Assembly: GCF_030066995.1 (NCBI RefSeq)
Contig: NZ_JASJAP010000001.1
Span: 975,230 to 1,039,229 of the forward strand
DNA length: 64,000 nucleotides
From: Erythrobacter sp.
Lineage (GTDB): Bacteria; Pseudomonadota; Alphaproteobacteria; Sphingomonadales; Sphingomonadaceae
Direction of reading: 5' to 3'
Part shown: piece after piece, positions 37,528 through 46,115 of the stretch
Layout: each line of letters opens with the position of its first letter
How positions within the stretch are numbered: position 1 is the stretch's first letter
Notes under the pieces: generated by a model
Databases searched by the model: none
The model's input: only the letters and a program-made list of their open reading frames with translations
What the model was told of the DNA's origin: nothing
Position numbers and translations under genes: made by a program

Positions 37528-39021
37528 TCACAACCGCCCCCGGATCGCAGTGGCGATGCGCTGCATGTCATCCGCCAGGGCGGTCGCCAGCGCCGCCTCG
37601 CTCATCCTCGCCCAGCGCGCCATTTGCGGCATGCTCGGGCCGACCCGCAAGGTCGCGCCCCAGGCGCCCCGCCCGTCTCCAGCGCGGCGGACACACTTGA
37701 CCGGCTGGCCCAGGCGGATGCCGTCGAGAGCAAGGTCGCGGTGCAGCGCCTGCGCGTCTTCAAAGCTCTCGACGCCAGGCAAGGCCGTCACATCCAGCGT
37801 GATTAGCGTTCGCATTTCGACCGGTCCCGCAAAAGCGCTGCCCGCCTCGGCGTAAGGGCACACGCGCCGCAGCCCCAGCGGGGACACGAGATGCGCCTCC
37901 ACCGATTCCTGAAACGCGTCGATGAGCTGAGCGACACGCTCCACCGGTATGGCCTGGAAACGTTCGAGTTCGAAGATCGCCGCGGTCAGCCGCAGGGCCA
38001 GCGATAGGTTGGCGCTGTCCTCCAGAGCGCCGCGCCCGGGCCAGCCTTCGGGCCACTCGGCGCGGCGGAAGATGCGCGCAAAGCCTCCGGGCAAAGCGGT
38101 CGCGCCCGACGCGGCGGCGGGAGGGACAAGCGCCCACCCGCTGAACGGCGGCGCCCCGATGAACTTGGACCCGGTCATCAACACAAGGCAGCCGCGCTCA
38201 AGATAGGCGTGGATGGCGGGCGTCATGATGCGCGACTGGCACGCGTCCACAACGACAGTGACCGCCGGGCCGTATCGCTCCAGCAACGCGTCGATATCGC
38301 TCAGCGAAGGCAGGACCAGGCCCGTCTTCGAGCCGTGGACCGCGTGCACGAGGCAATGCTTGCCAAGCGCCCTTGCCCGCTCGATCTCGCGCGCGATCTC
38401 GTCCGTGATCGAGGCGCTGGAACGCGCCCGGCCCGCTGCGCATCGCACCGGAACGTCCACCAAGCTGACCGGACCGCAGCCGGGCACGGTCTCTCCGGGT
38501 GTAGTCGCCGCATCGAGCGCGGTCTTGCCTGCGAAAAACCGCCCGTGGGCCGAGTGAATGCAGCCGCTGCCGATCTCATCCGCGCCGAGAAGAATGTTGT
38601 GCACGCCCCCATCCGCTCGTCCGCGAGCGCAGGCCAGCGCGACGTATTCGAGATCGGTGCCAGAGGGCGCGAACACGATCTGAGCGTCGCCCTCGCCCAG
38701 CGAAAACGCCGCACGGATCCGCCCGCGAAGCGATGCCAGCCCCGCGTCGTAAGAGCGCGCTTCAAGGCTCGCGGATTGTTCGAGCAGATGGGCGAAAGCC
38801 TGCGCCGAGATATCGCTGATGGTCGATGAGGAATAGGCCAGAATATCGCGCGGATAGGGCGCGGAAAGATATCGATTGAGACCCGTTTCGGGGTCGAGCT
38901 CGATGCGCGCATCTCCTCCGCTGGCCAGGCGGCGCACGAGTTCGCGGGCCCGCGCGTTCATGGCAAAGCTGTTCAAGGCACGATGCAGGCCGACATCGAC
39001 CGCAGCTGAGCTGACCGTCAT
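37528..39021 (-). CDS. PLP-dependent enzyme, aminotransferase class V-like fold
   Basis: A 497-residue fold-type-I PLP enzyme with unassigned reaction. The PLP-phosphate helix is FAPSGTDLEYVALACARG, the PLP-ring Asp lies in VVVDACQSRI and the Schiff-base Lys in LMTGSKFIGAPPFSG. The N-terminus has an unusual YSSSTISDISAQAF segment and about 80 residues before the core. It resembles the cysteine desulfurase/class V superfamily but lacks the desulfurase cysteine loop that I would expect. Divergent from an ATP-grasp gene and upstream of a methyltransferase gene. Confidence 0.8.
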   Translation of the reverse strand: MTVSSAAVDVGLHRALNSFAMNARARELVRRLASGGDARIELDPETGLNRYLSAPYPRDILAYSSSTISDISAQAFAHLLEQSASLEARSYDAGLASLRGRIRAAFSLGEGDAQIVFAPSGTDLEYVALACARGRADGGVHNILLGADEIGSGCIHSAHGRFFAGKTALDAATTPGETVPGCGPVSLVDVPVRCAAGRARSSASITDEIAREIERARALGKHCLVHAVHGSKTGLVLPSLSDIDALLERYGPAVTVVVDACQSRIMTPAIHAYLERGCLVLMTGSKFIGAPPFSGWALVPPAAASGATALPGGFARIFRRAEWPEGWPGRGALEDSANLSLALRLTAAIFELERFQAIPVERVAQLIDAFQESVEAHLVSPLGLRRVCPYAEAGSAFAGPVEMRTLITLDVTALPGVESFEDAQALHRDLALDGIRLGQPVKCVRRAGDGRGAWGATLRVGPSMPQMARWARMSEAALATALADDMQRIATAIRGRL

Positions 39022-39154
39022 TCGAGAGAGGTTCCCTTCGCGTCCGATTTGGGTGAGGGCCCCGGTCTCACCGAGCGCGACTAAGCGCCTTGTTGCAGCT
39101 TATGCACCATGAGGCTGGGTAATCAATCCACGAATTACGGAAAAATACACAGGA
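39022..39154. promoter_or_regulatory. Divergent spacer between PLP-enzyme and ATP-grasp genes
   Basis: 133 bases separating two divergent starts. It is AT-richer than its surroundings near 39115-39152 (AATCAATCCACGAATTACGG), which fits a promoter region. No clear operator was found. Confidence 0.4.
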
Positions 39155-40243
39155 ATGGCTGGCGCTGGGATGGCGCACGCCGTAAGGGCAGCGCCAGATA
39201 TTCGTGTGATCTCGAAAGCCCCTATGACGCCCCGTCTCACGCCCCTCACCCTGCCCGAAGACGCCAAGGCACACTTAACAATCCTTTTTCTGGCCAAGAA
39301 TGCGCTGTGGGAAGGCGAAATCCATCCCGAGGATGGCAATCACGCGCTCTACCACCGCGAAATGCGCGAGATTCTCGAAGGCCTGGGGCTCAATCTCAGG
39401 ATTGCGCAGACCCATGACATCCTGTTCGATCCCCCTGAGGGCATCGATTTTGTCTTCCCGCTCTTGAACCGCGCGGGGTTCTTCAACTCCGAAATGCTCG
39501 TGCCGCTGCTGTGCGAGCGTGCGGGGATACCGTATCTTGGCGCCAACCCGATTGTGCGCGGGCTTTCGGATGACAAACACCTGGCCAAGCGCGCCGCCGT
39601 CGATGCAGGGCTGCAAACCGCGCCCTGGGCGATCTATCGCAAGGGCGCGCCGGTGCGCGAGGACAAGCTGCCGCCGGCCACGCGTTATGTCATCAAGCCC
39701 AACAATTCCTCCGCCAGCTGGGGCGTTCAGGACGCGTATGACTGGGCGGGCGTGAAGGCGGCGGTCGAGCGCATTCACACCGATCCCGCCAATGGCGGGC
39801 AGGATGCGATTGTCGAACCTTTCCTTGAAGGGAGCGACGTCGAGGTCCCGGTCGTCACCATTCACGGCGAGCCACAGATCCTGCCGATGATGATCTTCCG
39901 CCAGGCCGATCCTTCGCATTTGCGGACTTATTACGAAAAGCGCGATCTGGTGGACCGCAGCCAGAAATACTCGCTCGACCCGTTCGAGGACCCGGACATG
40001 TCAGCCCGCATCGCCGAGATGACGCAGGCCTGCTGGGAGGAATACCGCCCGTTCGATTACGGTCGCTTTGAGTTTCGCGTGAACGAGGAGACCGGAGACA
40101 TCCAGTTCCTCGAACTCAATCTCAACTGCAATCTGTGGTCGCAAAAGGTCTTTGGCCGCGCAGCGGCGTTGGCGGGATGGAAGCAGGAACAGCTGATCGA
40201 GACGCTGCTGGCGGAGGGCCTAGCGCGGCACGGACTGATTTGA
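39155..40243 (+). CDS. ATP-grasp ligase, D-alanine--D-alanine ligase-like
   Basis: A 362-residue ATP-dependent carboxylate-amine ligase. The N-terminal domain resembles Ddl (FVFPLLNRAGFFNSEMLVPLL, GIPYLGANPIVRGLSDDKHLAKR). The ATP-grasp core has YVIKPNNSSASWGV, the IVEPFLEGSDVEVPVV adenine segment, and the magnesium residues in IQFLELNLNCNL. The Ddl family equivalent usually reads ExNxxPG; here the residues after NxN are NL, so the acceptor is probably not D-alanine. The start may instead be ATG 39170 or 39224. Confidence 0.82.
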   Translation: MAGAGMAHAVRAAPDIRVISKAPMTPRLTPLTLPEDAKAHLTILFLAKNALWEGEIHPEDGNHALYHREMREILEGLGLNLRIAQTHDILFDPPEGIDFVFPLLNRAGFFNSEMLVPLLCERAGIPYLGANPIVRGLSDDKHLAKRAAVDAGLQTAPWAIYRKGAPVREDKLPPATRYVIKPNNSSASWGVQDAYDWAGVKAAVERIHTDPANGGQDAIVEPFLEGSDVEVPVVTIHGEPQILPMMIFRQADPSHLRTYYEKRDLVDRSQKYSLDPFEDPDMSARIAEMTQACWEEYRPFDYGRFEFRVNEETGDIQFLELNLNCNLWSQKVFGRAAALAGWKQEQLIETLLAEGLARHGLI

Positions 40244-40287
40244 GCGAGTGTCTGGCTATGGGGTAGGAAGCGGACACTAACATTGTC

Positions 40288-40315
40288 GTCATTCCCGCGC
40301 ACGCGGGAATCCACT
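40288..40315. repeat. Left terminal hairpin of the GIY-YIG locus (R6L)
   Basis: GTC followed by the perfect palindrome ATTCCCGCGCACGCGGGAAT (40291-40310) and TCCA. It has the same GTCA-stem-TCCA plan as the nuo repeats. It ends 4 bases before the GIY-YIG stop codon. Confidence 0.9.
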
Positions 40316-40318
40316 GTG

Positions 40319-40627
40319 TCACAACGGCTCAAATCCAAAGTCCTCGGCCAAATCTCGCCATCTTGGGTTGTCTTCTTCGATCAAATCCACCTTCCAAGCG
40401 CGCCGCCATTTCTTGATCTGCTTCTCGCGCAAGATGGCTTGCTCCACTGCCGCATGCTGTACGAACCAAACTAGACGATGCACATCGTACTTCTTGGAGA
40501 AACCTTCGAATGTACCGTCGCGATGCTGAGCAATGCGCTGGAGCAAATGCGAACTGACGCCGAGATACAGCGTGCCGTTATAGGCGGATGCCAACAGGTA
40601 AACCGTTGGTTGAAACTCTTTGTGCAT
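40319..40627 (-). CDS. GIY-YIG domain nuclease
   Basis: A 102-residue single-domain protein. The GIY-YIG motif appears as VYLLAS...LYLGVS, followed by Arg and His in LLQRIAQHRDG, FSKKYDVHRLVWF, and the conserved REKQIKKWRRAWK and NPRWRDL blocks with the metal-binding Glu. It is the stand-alone UvrC/Slx1-like nuclease family (COG2827 type). ATG 40627 is preceded by GAGCTAGG. The gene fills the space between two inverted copies of one palindrome (R6L, R6R), whose relatives lie in the nuo operon. Confidence 0.9.
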   Translation of the reverse strand: MHKEFQPTVYLLASAYNGTLYLGVSSHLLQRIAQHRDGTFEGFSKKYDVHRLVWFVQHAAVEQAILREKQIKKWRRAWKVDLIEEDNPRWRDLAEDFGFEPL

Positions 40628-40639
40628 TGGACCTAGCTC

Positions 40640-40667
40640 AATGGATTCCCGCGTGCGCGGGAATGAC
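40640..40667. repeat. Right terminal hairpin of the GIY-YIG locus (R6R)
   Basis: On the minus strand GTCATTCCCGCGCACGCGGG continues AATCCATTG: palindrome 40645-40664 with GTCA outside and TCCA inside. It matches R6L over 26 of the bases compared, in inverted orientation. It lies 17 bases before the GIY-YIG ATG, where it may influence translation. Confidence 0.9.
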
Positions 40668-40724
40668 GAAGTATGGCCGCAAGTGGGGTCGCAGGCCTTC
40701 ATTTGCGCGCATGACCACGCCGCC

Positions 40725-41459
40725 TCACGCCGGCACCACCTTCCCCGCGAAATCGAACACCTTGCCGCTGTCCTCAGGACTTGAGCCCGCAAGCACGCCG
40801 AGCAAGTTCGCCGCCGCCTCGCGCGGCTCGGTCAGTTGATCCTCGGGCAGGTTCGACTGGAACGGCTTTGACAACGCGCTGTCCACCGTTCCAGGATGCA
40901 GGCCCACGATCACGCCTTTCTTGTGCGTGCGGCCCAATTCGAGCGCGAAGTTCTTCAAGAGCATGTTGAGCGCGGCTTTCGAGGCGCGGTAGGAATGCCA
41001 TCCGCCAAGGCGGTTATCCGAGATCGAGCCGACCCGCGCGCTCAGCGCGGCAAAGACGAAGCGCTCGGAACGCGGCATCAGGGGCAGGATATGCTTCGCG
41101 ATCAGCGCGGGGCCGATTGTGTTCAGCGCGAAAACCTCGGCCATCGCTTCGCCCGAAAGCCTCTTGTACGTGCGCTCTGGCCCGGTGCCATCGGCGAGTG
41201 TGAGCACCCCGCTCGCCGCGATCACCCAGTCGGGAGGTTCATTCTTCATCATGTGCGCGGCCGCAGCGATGCTCGCCTCATCGCACAGATCGAACGCGAA
41301 CGGCGTTATGGCCGGGCCTGTCGGTTCAGTTCCGGCGCGCGATCCGGCGTAGGCCCTCTCGCACCCTCTCTCGATGAGCGCCTCGCACAGCGCGCGTCCA
41401 ATACCCCCGGTGCTGCCGAAGATCGCGGCGCGTCTCGGCCAATTTCCTACTGTGCTCAT
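40725..41459 (-). CDS. Short-chain dehydrogenase/reductase (CsgA-like)
   Basis: A 244-residue Rossmann oxidoreductase. The N-terminal cofactor loop is IFGSTGGIGRALCEAL, the strand-4 region IAASGVLT, and the catalytic Ser, Tyr and Lys are in SARVGSISDN and GWHSYRASKAALN. The C-terminal HPGTVDSALSKPFQ segment is typical of the subgroup related to C-factor/CsgA. Substrate unknown. Divergent from sdhB. Confidence 0.88.
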   Translation of the reverse strand: MSTVGNWPRRAAIFGSTGGIGRALCEALIERGCERAYAGSRAGTEPTGPAITPFAFDLCDEASIAAAAHMMKNEPPDWVIAASGVLTLADGTGPERTYKRLSGEAMAEVFALNTIGPALIAKHILPLMPRSERFVFAALSARVGSISDNRLGGWHSYRASKAALNMLLKNFALELGRTHKKGVIVGLHPGTVDSALSKPFQSNLPEDQLTEPREAAANLLGVLAGSSPEDSGKVFDFAGKVVPA

Positions 41460-41738
41460 TGCCGGTAAGAGCGGGCCGATGGCCGGTTTGTTCCCTGCTT
41501 CTGCTCATTCACACGCCGCGCAAGGCGAGCGCCAAGGCCAGCTGCGCGACCCGCTAGCTTTTTCCCGTCAGGACAGTGTTCCATGTGTTCCAAGCGTTCT
41601 CCACGTGCGACGAACCGAGCGGCGTCTCGGGCGTTGTGCGCAAGGCAAGTCGGGTCTCAAAGCGCGCAACGCCGCGCATCTTGCCACGCGGGAACGAGGC
41701 GTTAGAGAGAAGTCAAACGAATTTGGGATATTCGCATC
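41460..41738. promoter_or_regulatory. Divergent spacer between SDR gene and sdhB
   Basis: 279 bases with no convincing gene. It is the only place for an sdhB promoter. The near-repeat TGTTCCATGTGTTCCA (41577-41592) is the only structure that caught my eye; its function is unknown. Confidence 0.4.
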
Positions 41739-42521
41739 ATGGCAACCTTCACGCTTCCGAAGAACTCCAGGATCCGCAAGGACGGCAAGACGCACAAGGC
41801 GCAAGGCGCCAAGCGTGTCAAAAGCTTCAAGATCTATCGCTATGACCCGGATAGCGGCAAGAACCCGAACTACGACACGTTCGAGATCGATCTGGATGAA
41901 TGCGGTCCGATGGTTCTCGATGCGCTGTTCAAGATCAAGAACGAGGTCGATCCCACGCTGACCTTTCGCCGTTCATGCCGCGAAGGGATTTGCGGCAGCT
42001 GCGCGATGAACCTCAACGGCAAGAACGCGCTCGCCTGCACCACCGCGATCGAGGATCTGAAGGGCGAGATTCGCATCACACCGCTTCCGCATATGGATGT
42101 GATCAAGGACCTGGTGCCGGATTTCACGCATTTCTACGCGCAATACGCCTCGATCCGCCCGTGGCTGCAAACGGTCTCGCCCACGCCTTCGGGCAAGGAG
42201 CGACTGCAAACGCCCGAGCAGCGCGAACAGCTCGACGGGCTTTACGAGTGCATCCTGTGCGCCTGTTGCTCGACCTCGTGCCCGAGCTATTGGTGGAATT
42301 CGGACAAGTTCCTGGGTCCTGCGATCCTGCTTCAGGCCTATCGCTGGCTTGCGGACAGCCGCGACGAGATGACCGGTGAGCGGCTCGATGCGCTGGAAGA
42401 TCCTTTCCGCCTCTATCGCTGCCACACGATCATGAATTGCGCGAATGTGTGCCCCAAGGGGCTCTCTCCCGCCAAGGCGATCGCCGAGACCAAGAAGATG
42501 ATGGCCGAGCGGGCCATCTAG
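41739..42521 (+). CDS. sdhB: Succinate dehydrogenase iron-sulfur subunit
   Basis: Carries electrons from the SdhA flavin to quinone in the citric-acid cycle/complex II. The 260-residue protein has the 2Fe-2S motif [21 protein letters not shown], the 4Fe-4S motif [12 protein letters not shown] and the 3Fe-4S motif [17 protein letters not shown], with the quinone-site segment SCPSYWWN. The lysine-rich N-terminal tail is about 20 residues longer than in E. coli. sdhA, sdhC and sdhD are not next to it. Confidence 0.96.
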   Translation: MATFTLPKNSRIRKDGKTHKAQGAKRVKSFKIYRYDPDSGKNPNYDTFEIDLDECGPMVLDALFKIKNEVDPTLTFRRSCREGICGSCAMNLNGKNALACTTAIEDLKGEIRITPLPHMDVIKDLVPDFTHFYAQYASIRPWLQTVSPTPSGKERLQTPEQREQLDGLYECILCACCSTSCPSYWWNSDKFLGPAILLQAYRWLADSRDEMTGERLDALEDPFRLYRCHTIMNCANVCPKGLSPAKAIAETKKMMAERAI

Positions 42522-42604
42522 GGCGCTTTCCTACTTCGGTCAGATGGTACATGAGCGGCTTGCGCGGCTTGCATTGCCGCGCCCAGCTCTTATCGCCCAA
42601 ACGT

Positions 42605-43090
42605 ATGACAAACGTTGCCGATAATCTGCCCTTCGAACATCGCCCGCTTTCGCGCGATGAAACCAATGGCGAGGAGGGCTGGTACACCTGGAACCTGATC
42701 GATCGGACGCGCTATAACACACAGGTTCTCGGAGAAATGTGGGTGCGCACGGAAGGCGATCTGTGCCGGCTGCGCATGTTCCCCGAGCGCAGGCACACCA
42801 ACCTTGCGGACAACATACACGGCGCCGTTTCTCTGGGACTGATCGATATCGCGCTGTTTGCGACCCTGCATATGATCGGGCAAGGCGACGCCGGGCCTTC
42901 GGTAACGGTTGAGCTTTCGACCCAGTTCGTGGGTCCGGGCGATCCGACGCAGCCGCTCGACGCGGTGAGCGAGATCACGCAGGAGACCGGGCGGATGATG
43001 TTCGCGCGCGGGCAGTGCGTGCAAGGGGGGCGCATCGTCACCAGCTATTCGGGGATCGTGCGCAAGATGAAACCGCTTCCCGTTTCCTGA
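42605..43090 (+). CDS. Hot-dog thioesterase, PaaI family
   Basis: A 161-residue acyl-CoA thioesterase-like protein. The active-site segment HTNLADNIHGAVSLGLIDIALFAT carries the family's HG and Asp positions, followed by VTVELSTQFVGPG. ATG 42605 (MTNVADNL) is preferred, since the longer open frame upstream runs back into sdhB. The stop overlaps the zapE start (TGATG), so the two are translated together. Substrate unknown. Confidence 0.85.
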   Translation: MTNVADNLPFEHRPLSRDETNGEEGWYTWNLIDRTRYNTQVLGEMWVRTEGDLCRLRMFPERRHTNLADNIHGAVSLGLIDIALFATLHMIGQGDAGPSVTVELSTQFVGPGDPTQPLDAVSEITQETGRMMFARGQCVQGGRIVTSYSGIVRKMKPLPVS

Positions 43091-44205
43091 TGAGTGGCCT
43101 GCTTGCCCGGTACGAAAAGCTGATCGCCAGCGGGGAGCTGCGCGCGGACCCCGATCAGCGGGTGGCCGCCGAGCGCCTCGATCGTCTCGAGAAGGACCTT
43201 GAGGCCAAGCGCCCGGGCGGGCTGCTCACGCAGTTCTTCAACACCGGCCCGCGCCGGGCTCAAGGCCTCTACATGTGGGGCGGCGTGGGACGCGGCAAGT
43301 CGATGCTGATGGACCTGTTCCACAACACGCTCGGCATCCCCGAGAAGCGCCGCGTCCATTTTCACGCCTTCATGCAGGAGGTGCACGAGGCAATCCGAGA
43401 GGCGCGCAAAACCCATCCGGGCGATCCGATCCCGACCGTCGCGCAGCGAATTGCCGACGGGGTACGGTGCCTCAGCTTTGACGAGATGGTCGTGAACAAT
43501 TCGGCTGATGCCATGATCATGAGCCGCCTCTTCACCCAGCTTATCCGCGACCAGGAGGTGACGATAGTGACGACCAGCAATCGTCCTCCCGACGACCTCT
43601 ACAAGGATGGGCTCAATCGCGAGCATTTCCTGCCCTTCATCGATCTTATCCACTCCGAACTCGATGTGCTCAGTCTGAACGGTCCGACAGACTATCGGCT
43701 CGACCGGATCGGCGGCCTGGCAACGTGGCACGTACCGCTTGGCGATGCGGCGACGCAGAAGGTGCGCGAGGCCTTCTTCCGTCTCACTGACTTCAAGCCC
43801 GAGGACGCTGACAACGTCCCGAGCGAAGAGCTGGCAATTGGCGCAAAGCGCAGCCTCCACGTGCCCAAGAGCCTGAAGGGTGTGGCGGTCTTCAGTTTCA
43901 AACGGTTGTGCGGCGAAGCGCGCGGCGCGCCGGACTACCTCGCAATCGCGCGCGCCTATCACACCGTGATCCTGGTCGGCATCCCGATCATGGGCCCCGA
44001 AAACCGTAACGAGGCGGCGCGCTTCGTGACGCTGATCGACGCGCTTTACGAGCACAAGGTCAAGCTGTTCGCCACCGCCGACGCGCTGCCCGAAGCTCTT
44101 TACCAGGCCGGGGATTGCGCCTTTGAGTTCGAACGCACGGTGAGCCGTCTCAACGAGATGCAAAGCGACGCCTACCTTGCGCTGGGGCACGGGACCGAGG
44201 CGTGA
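43090..44205 (+). CDS. zapE: Cell division protein ZapE (AFG1-like ATPase)
   Basis: AAA-type ATPase related to mitochondrial AFG1; in E. coli ZapE interacts with FtsZ. The 371-residue protein has Walker A GGVGRGKSMLMD, a Walker B region LSFDEMVVNNSADAMIM, the sensor segment VTIVTTSNRPPDDLY and the conserved C-terminal FKRLCGEARGAPDYLAIA. It is the second gene of a thioesterase-zapE pair and is often found near sdh genes in alphaproteobacteria. Confidence 0.93.
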   Translation: MSGLLARYEKLIASGELRADPDQRVAAERLDRLEKDLEAKRPGGLLTQFFNTGPRRAQGLYMWGGVGRGKSMLMDLFHNTLGIPEKRRVHFHAFMQEVHEAIREARKTHPGDPIPTVAQRIADGVRCLSFDEMVVNNSADAMIMSRLFTQLIRDQEVTIVTTSNRPPDDLYKDGLNREHFLPFIDLIHSELDVLSLNGPTDYRLDRIGGLATWHVPLGDAATQKVREAFFRLTDFKPEDADNVPSEELAIGAKRSLHVPKSLKGVAVFSFKRLCGEARGAPDYLAIARAYHTVILVGIPIMGPENRNEAARFVTLIDALYEHKVKLFATADALPEALYQAGDCAFEFERTVSRLNEMQSDAYLALGHGTEA

Positions 44206-44207
44206 GC

Positions 44208-46106
44208 TCAGCCGGTGAGCTCAAGGTGTGTGATCGATTTCTCCAACATGATCAGCTGCCAGAGCAGCCGCGAATTGTCGCGGCGACCGCTGATATGGGC
44301 CTCGACCAGGCGCTCCATCGCGCGCGGCTCGAACCAGTCAGTCTCGCTGAGCGCGCTCGAGCGCGCGAGCTCTCTCGCCTCGCTCGCCAGCGGTCCGCGC
44401 AGCCACTGAGCGAGCGGCGTTACGAAGCCCTGCTTGGGCCGATAGAGGATATCGCGCGGCAGGTTGGGTTCCATCGCGCGCTTCAGCAGATGTTTGCCGT
44501 CCGCGCCCTGAACCCGCAATGCCTCGGGCAGTCTAGCGGCAAACTCAACCAGCCGATGATCGAGCAGCGGCTCGCGCGCTTCAAGGCCGACCGCCATGCT
44601 TGTGCGGTCAAGCTTGGTCAGGATGTCCCCCGGCAGCCAAAACGCAAGGTCGGCGTATTGGGCGCGGTCCAATCCGCTTCTTGCAGGGGCAGCGCGCATC
44701 AGCGCGATCAGCTCGTCTTCGGCGCGAGAGCCGCTCAGTCTGCGCGCGAACCCCTCGCTGTACAATCCGGCGCGTTGAGCCGGCGTGGTCGCCGAAAGCC
44801 CGCGGGCGTATCCCGCTTCGCCCGTCTCCGCCAGCGCGAGCAGCGTCGCCTTCGCGCGCAGCGGACGCGGCGCCCAGTCCGCTTTGGGCCACAGGCGCCC
44901 CAATGTTCCGAACACCGGCGCGCGCAGCGCGGCGGGCAGCCACCGACGAGCTTGCTCCTCATGGTGGTGGAAGACCTGTCTTCGATACCCGGCAAACGCT
45001 TCGTCCGCCCCGTCCCCCGACAGCGCGACCGTCACATGCTCGCGCGCAAGCTGGCAGACACGCCAGGTTGGCAAGGCCGAGGCGTCGGCGAAGGGCTCGT
45101 CAAACATGCCAGCAAGCGCATCCACGGCGGCGAAATCGTCGCGGCTGACTGTGCGAACACGATGGTCGGTTGCGTACTGATCGGCGATCCGTTCAGCGTA
45201 TCCACTTTCGTCCACCGCCTCGACGTCGAAGCGGATCGAGCAGGTCTTGATCGGCTGCGCGCTTGTCTCGCTCATCACGGCCACGACGCTGGAACTGTCG
45301 ACCCCGCCGGACAGAAACGCCCCCAAAGGAACGTCGGCCGTCATGCGCGATCGAACCGCATCCCTCAGCCTTTGGCGCAGCTCGTCGACCAGCTCGTCTT
45401 CGCTGCGGTCGGAACGATCAACAAAGGACACGTCCCACCAGCGCCTCGGCTCAGGCAAGGGCTTTCCGACTTCGCAGAGCATGAAGTGACCCGCTCGAAG
45501 CTTTCGGACGCCTTTCAGGATCGAGTGGCTGTCGGGCACATAGCCCCAGGCGAGATAGGCATCGAGCGCGTATGGATCGAGCGTTCGCGCCAGCGACGGT
45601 TCGGTGAGGAGCGCTTTGAGCTCCGATCCAAACGCCAGCGTCCCGTCGGGCAATTCGGCCAGAAACAGCGGCTTCACCCCAAAGCGATCGCGCGCAAGGA
45701 ACAGCTGGCGTTTGTCGAGATCATAAAGCGCGAAGACGAACATGCCGTCGAACCGCGCGAGGCAATCCACACCCCAGCGCTGCCACGCGGCGAGGATCAC
45801 CTCGGTGTCGCCCTTAGTCGCGAACCGCACCCCCTCGTTCGCCAACTCGGCGCGGATCTCTTCGTAATTGTAGATCTCGCCGTTAAACGCGACGACCGCC
45901 CGCCCATCGACCGAGAGCATGGGTTGCGGCGAGCCTTCAAGGTCGATGACCGAAAGGCGCCGGTGACCAAGGGTAATGCCAGGCGCGCTCCACACCCCTG
46001 CCCCGTCGGGGCCTCGATGGGTCAAAGCCTGGGCCATGCGCTCAACGCGCCCGATCGCGATCGTTGCCTTGCCGTCTGGATCAAAAAGACCGGCCAAGCC
46101 GCACAT
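44208..46106 (-). CDS. XrtA system amidotransferase (asparagine synthetase-like)
   Basis: Class II glutamine amidotransferase with a C-terminal asparagine-synthetase domain; 632 residues. The catalytic Cys2 is exposed after Met (MCGLAGLFD), with NGEIYNYEEIR and the ATP loop LSGGVDSSSVVAVMS. It corresponds to the exosortase A system amidotransferase family (TIGR03108). It is thought to amidate a sugar or carboxyl group of the exopolysaccharide; the substrate is not known. Last gene of the minus-strand XrtA operon, 9 bases after xrtA. Confidence 0.92.
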   Translation of the reverse strand: MCGLAGLFDPDGKATIAIGRVERMAQALTHRGPDGAGVWSAPGITLGHRRLSVIDLEGSPQPMLSVDGRAVVAFNGEIYNYEEIRAELANEGVRFATKGDTEVILAAWQRWGVDCLARFDGMFVFALYDLDKRQLFLARDRFGVKPLFLAELPDGTLAFGSELKALLTEPSLARTLDPYALDAYLAWGYVPDSHSILKGVRKLRAGHFMLCEVGKPLPEPRRWWDVSFVDRSDRSEDELVDELRQRLRDAVRSRMTADVPLGAFLSGGVDSSSVVAVMSETSAQPIKTCSIRFDVEAVDESGYAERIADQYATDHRVRTVSRDDFAAVDALAGMFDEPFADASALPTWRVCQLAREHVTVALSGDGADEAFAGYRRQVFHHHEEQARRWLPAALRAPVFGTLGRLWPKADWAPRPLRAKATLLALAETGEAGYARGLSATTPAQRAGLYSEGFARRLSGSRAEDELIALMRAAPARSGLDRAQYADLAFWLPGDILTKLDRTSMAVGLEAREPLLDHRLVEFAARLPEALRVQGADGKHLLKRAMEPNLPRDILYRPKQGFVTPLAQWLRGPLASEARELARSSALSETDWFEPRAMERLVEAHISGRRDNSRLLWQLIMLEKSITHLELTG

Positions 46107-46115
46107 AATGGACGC

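Noticed and set aside
8883..40667. CRISPR array made of the scattered GC palindromes
   Set aside because: The copies are kilobases apart, differ in stem sequence, have no regular spacers and there are no cas genes; they fit REP-like elements instead.
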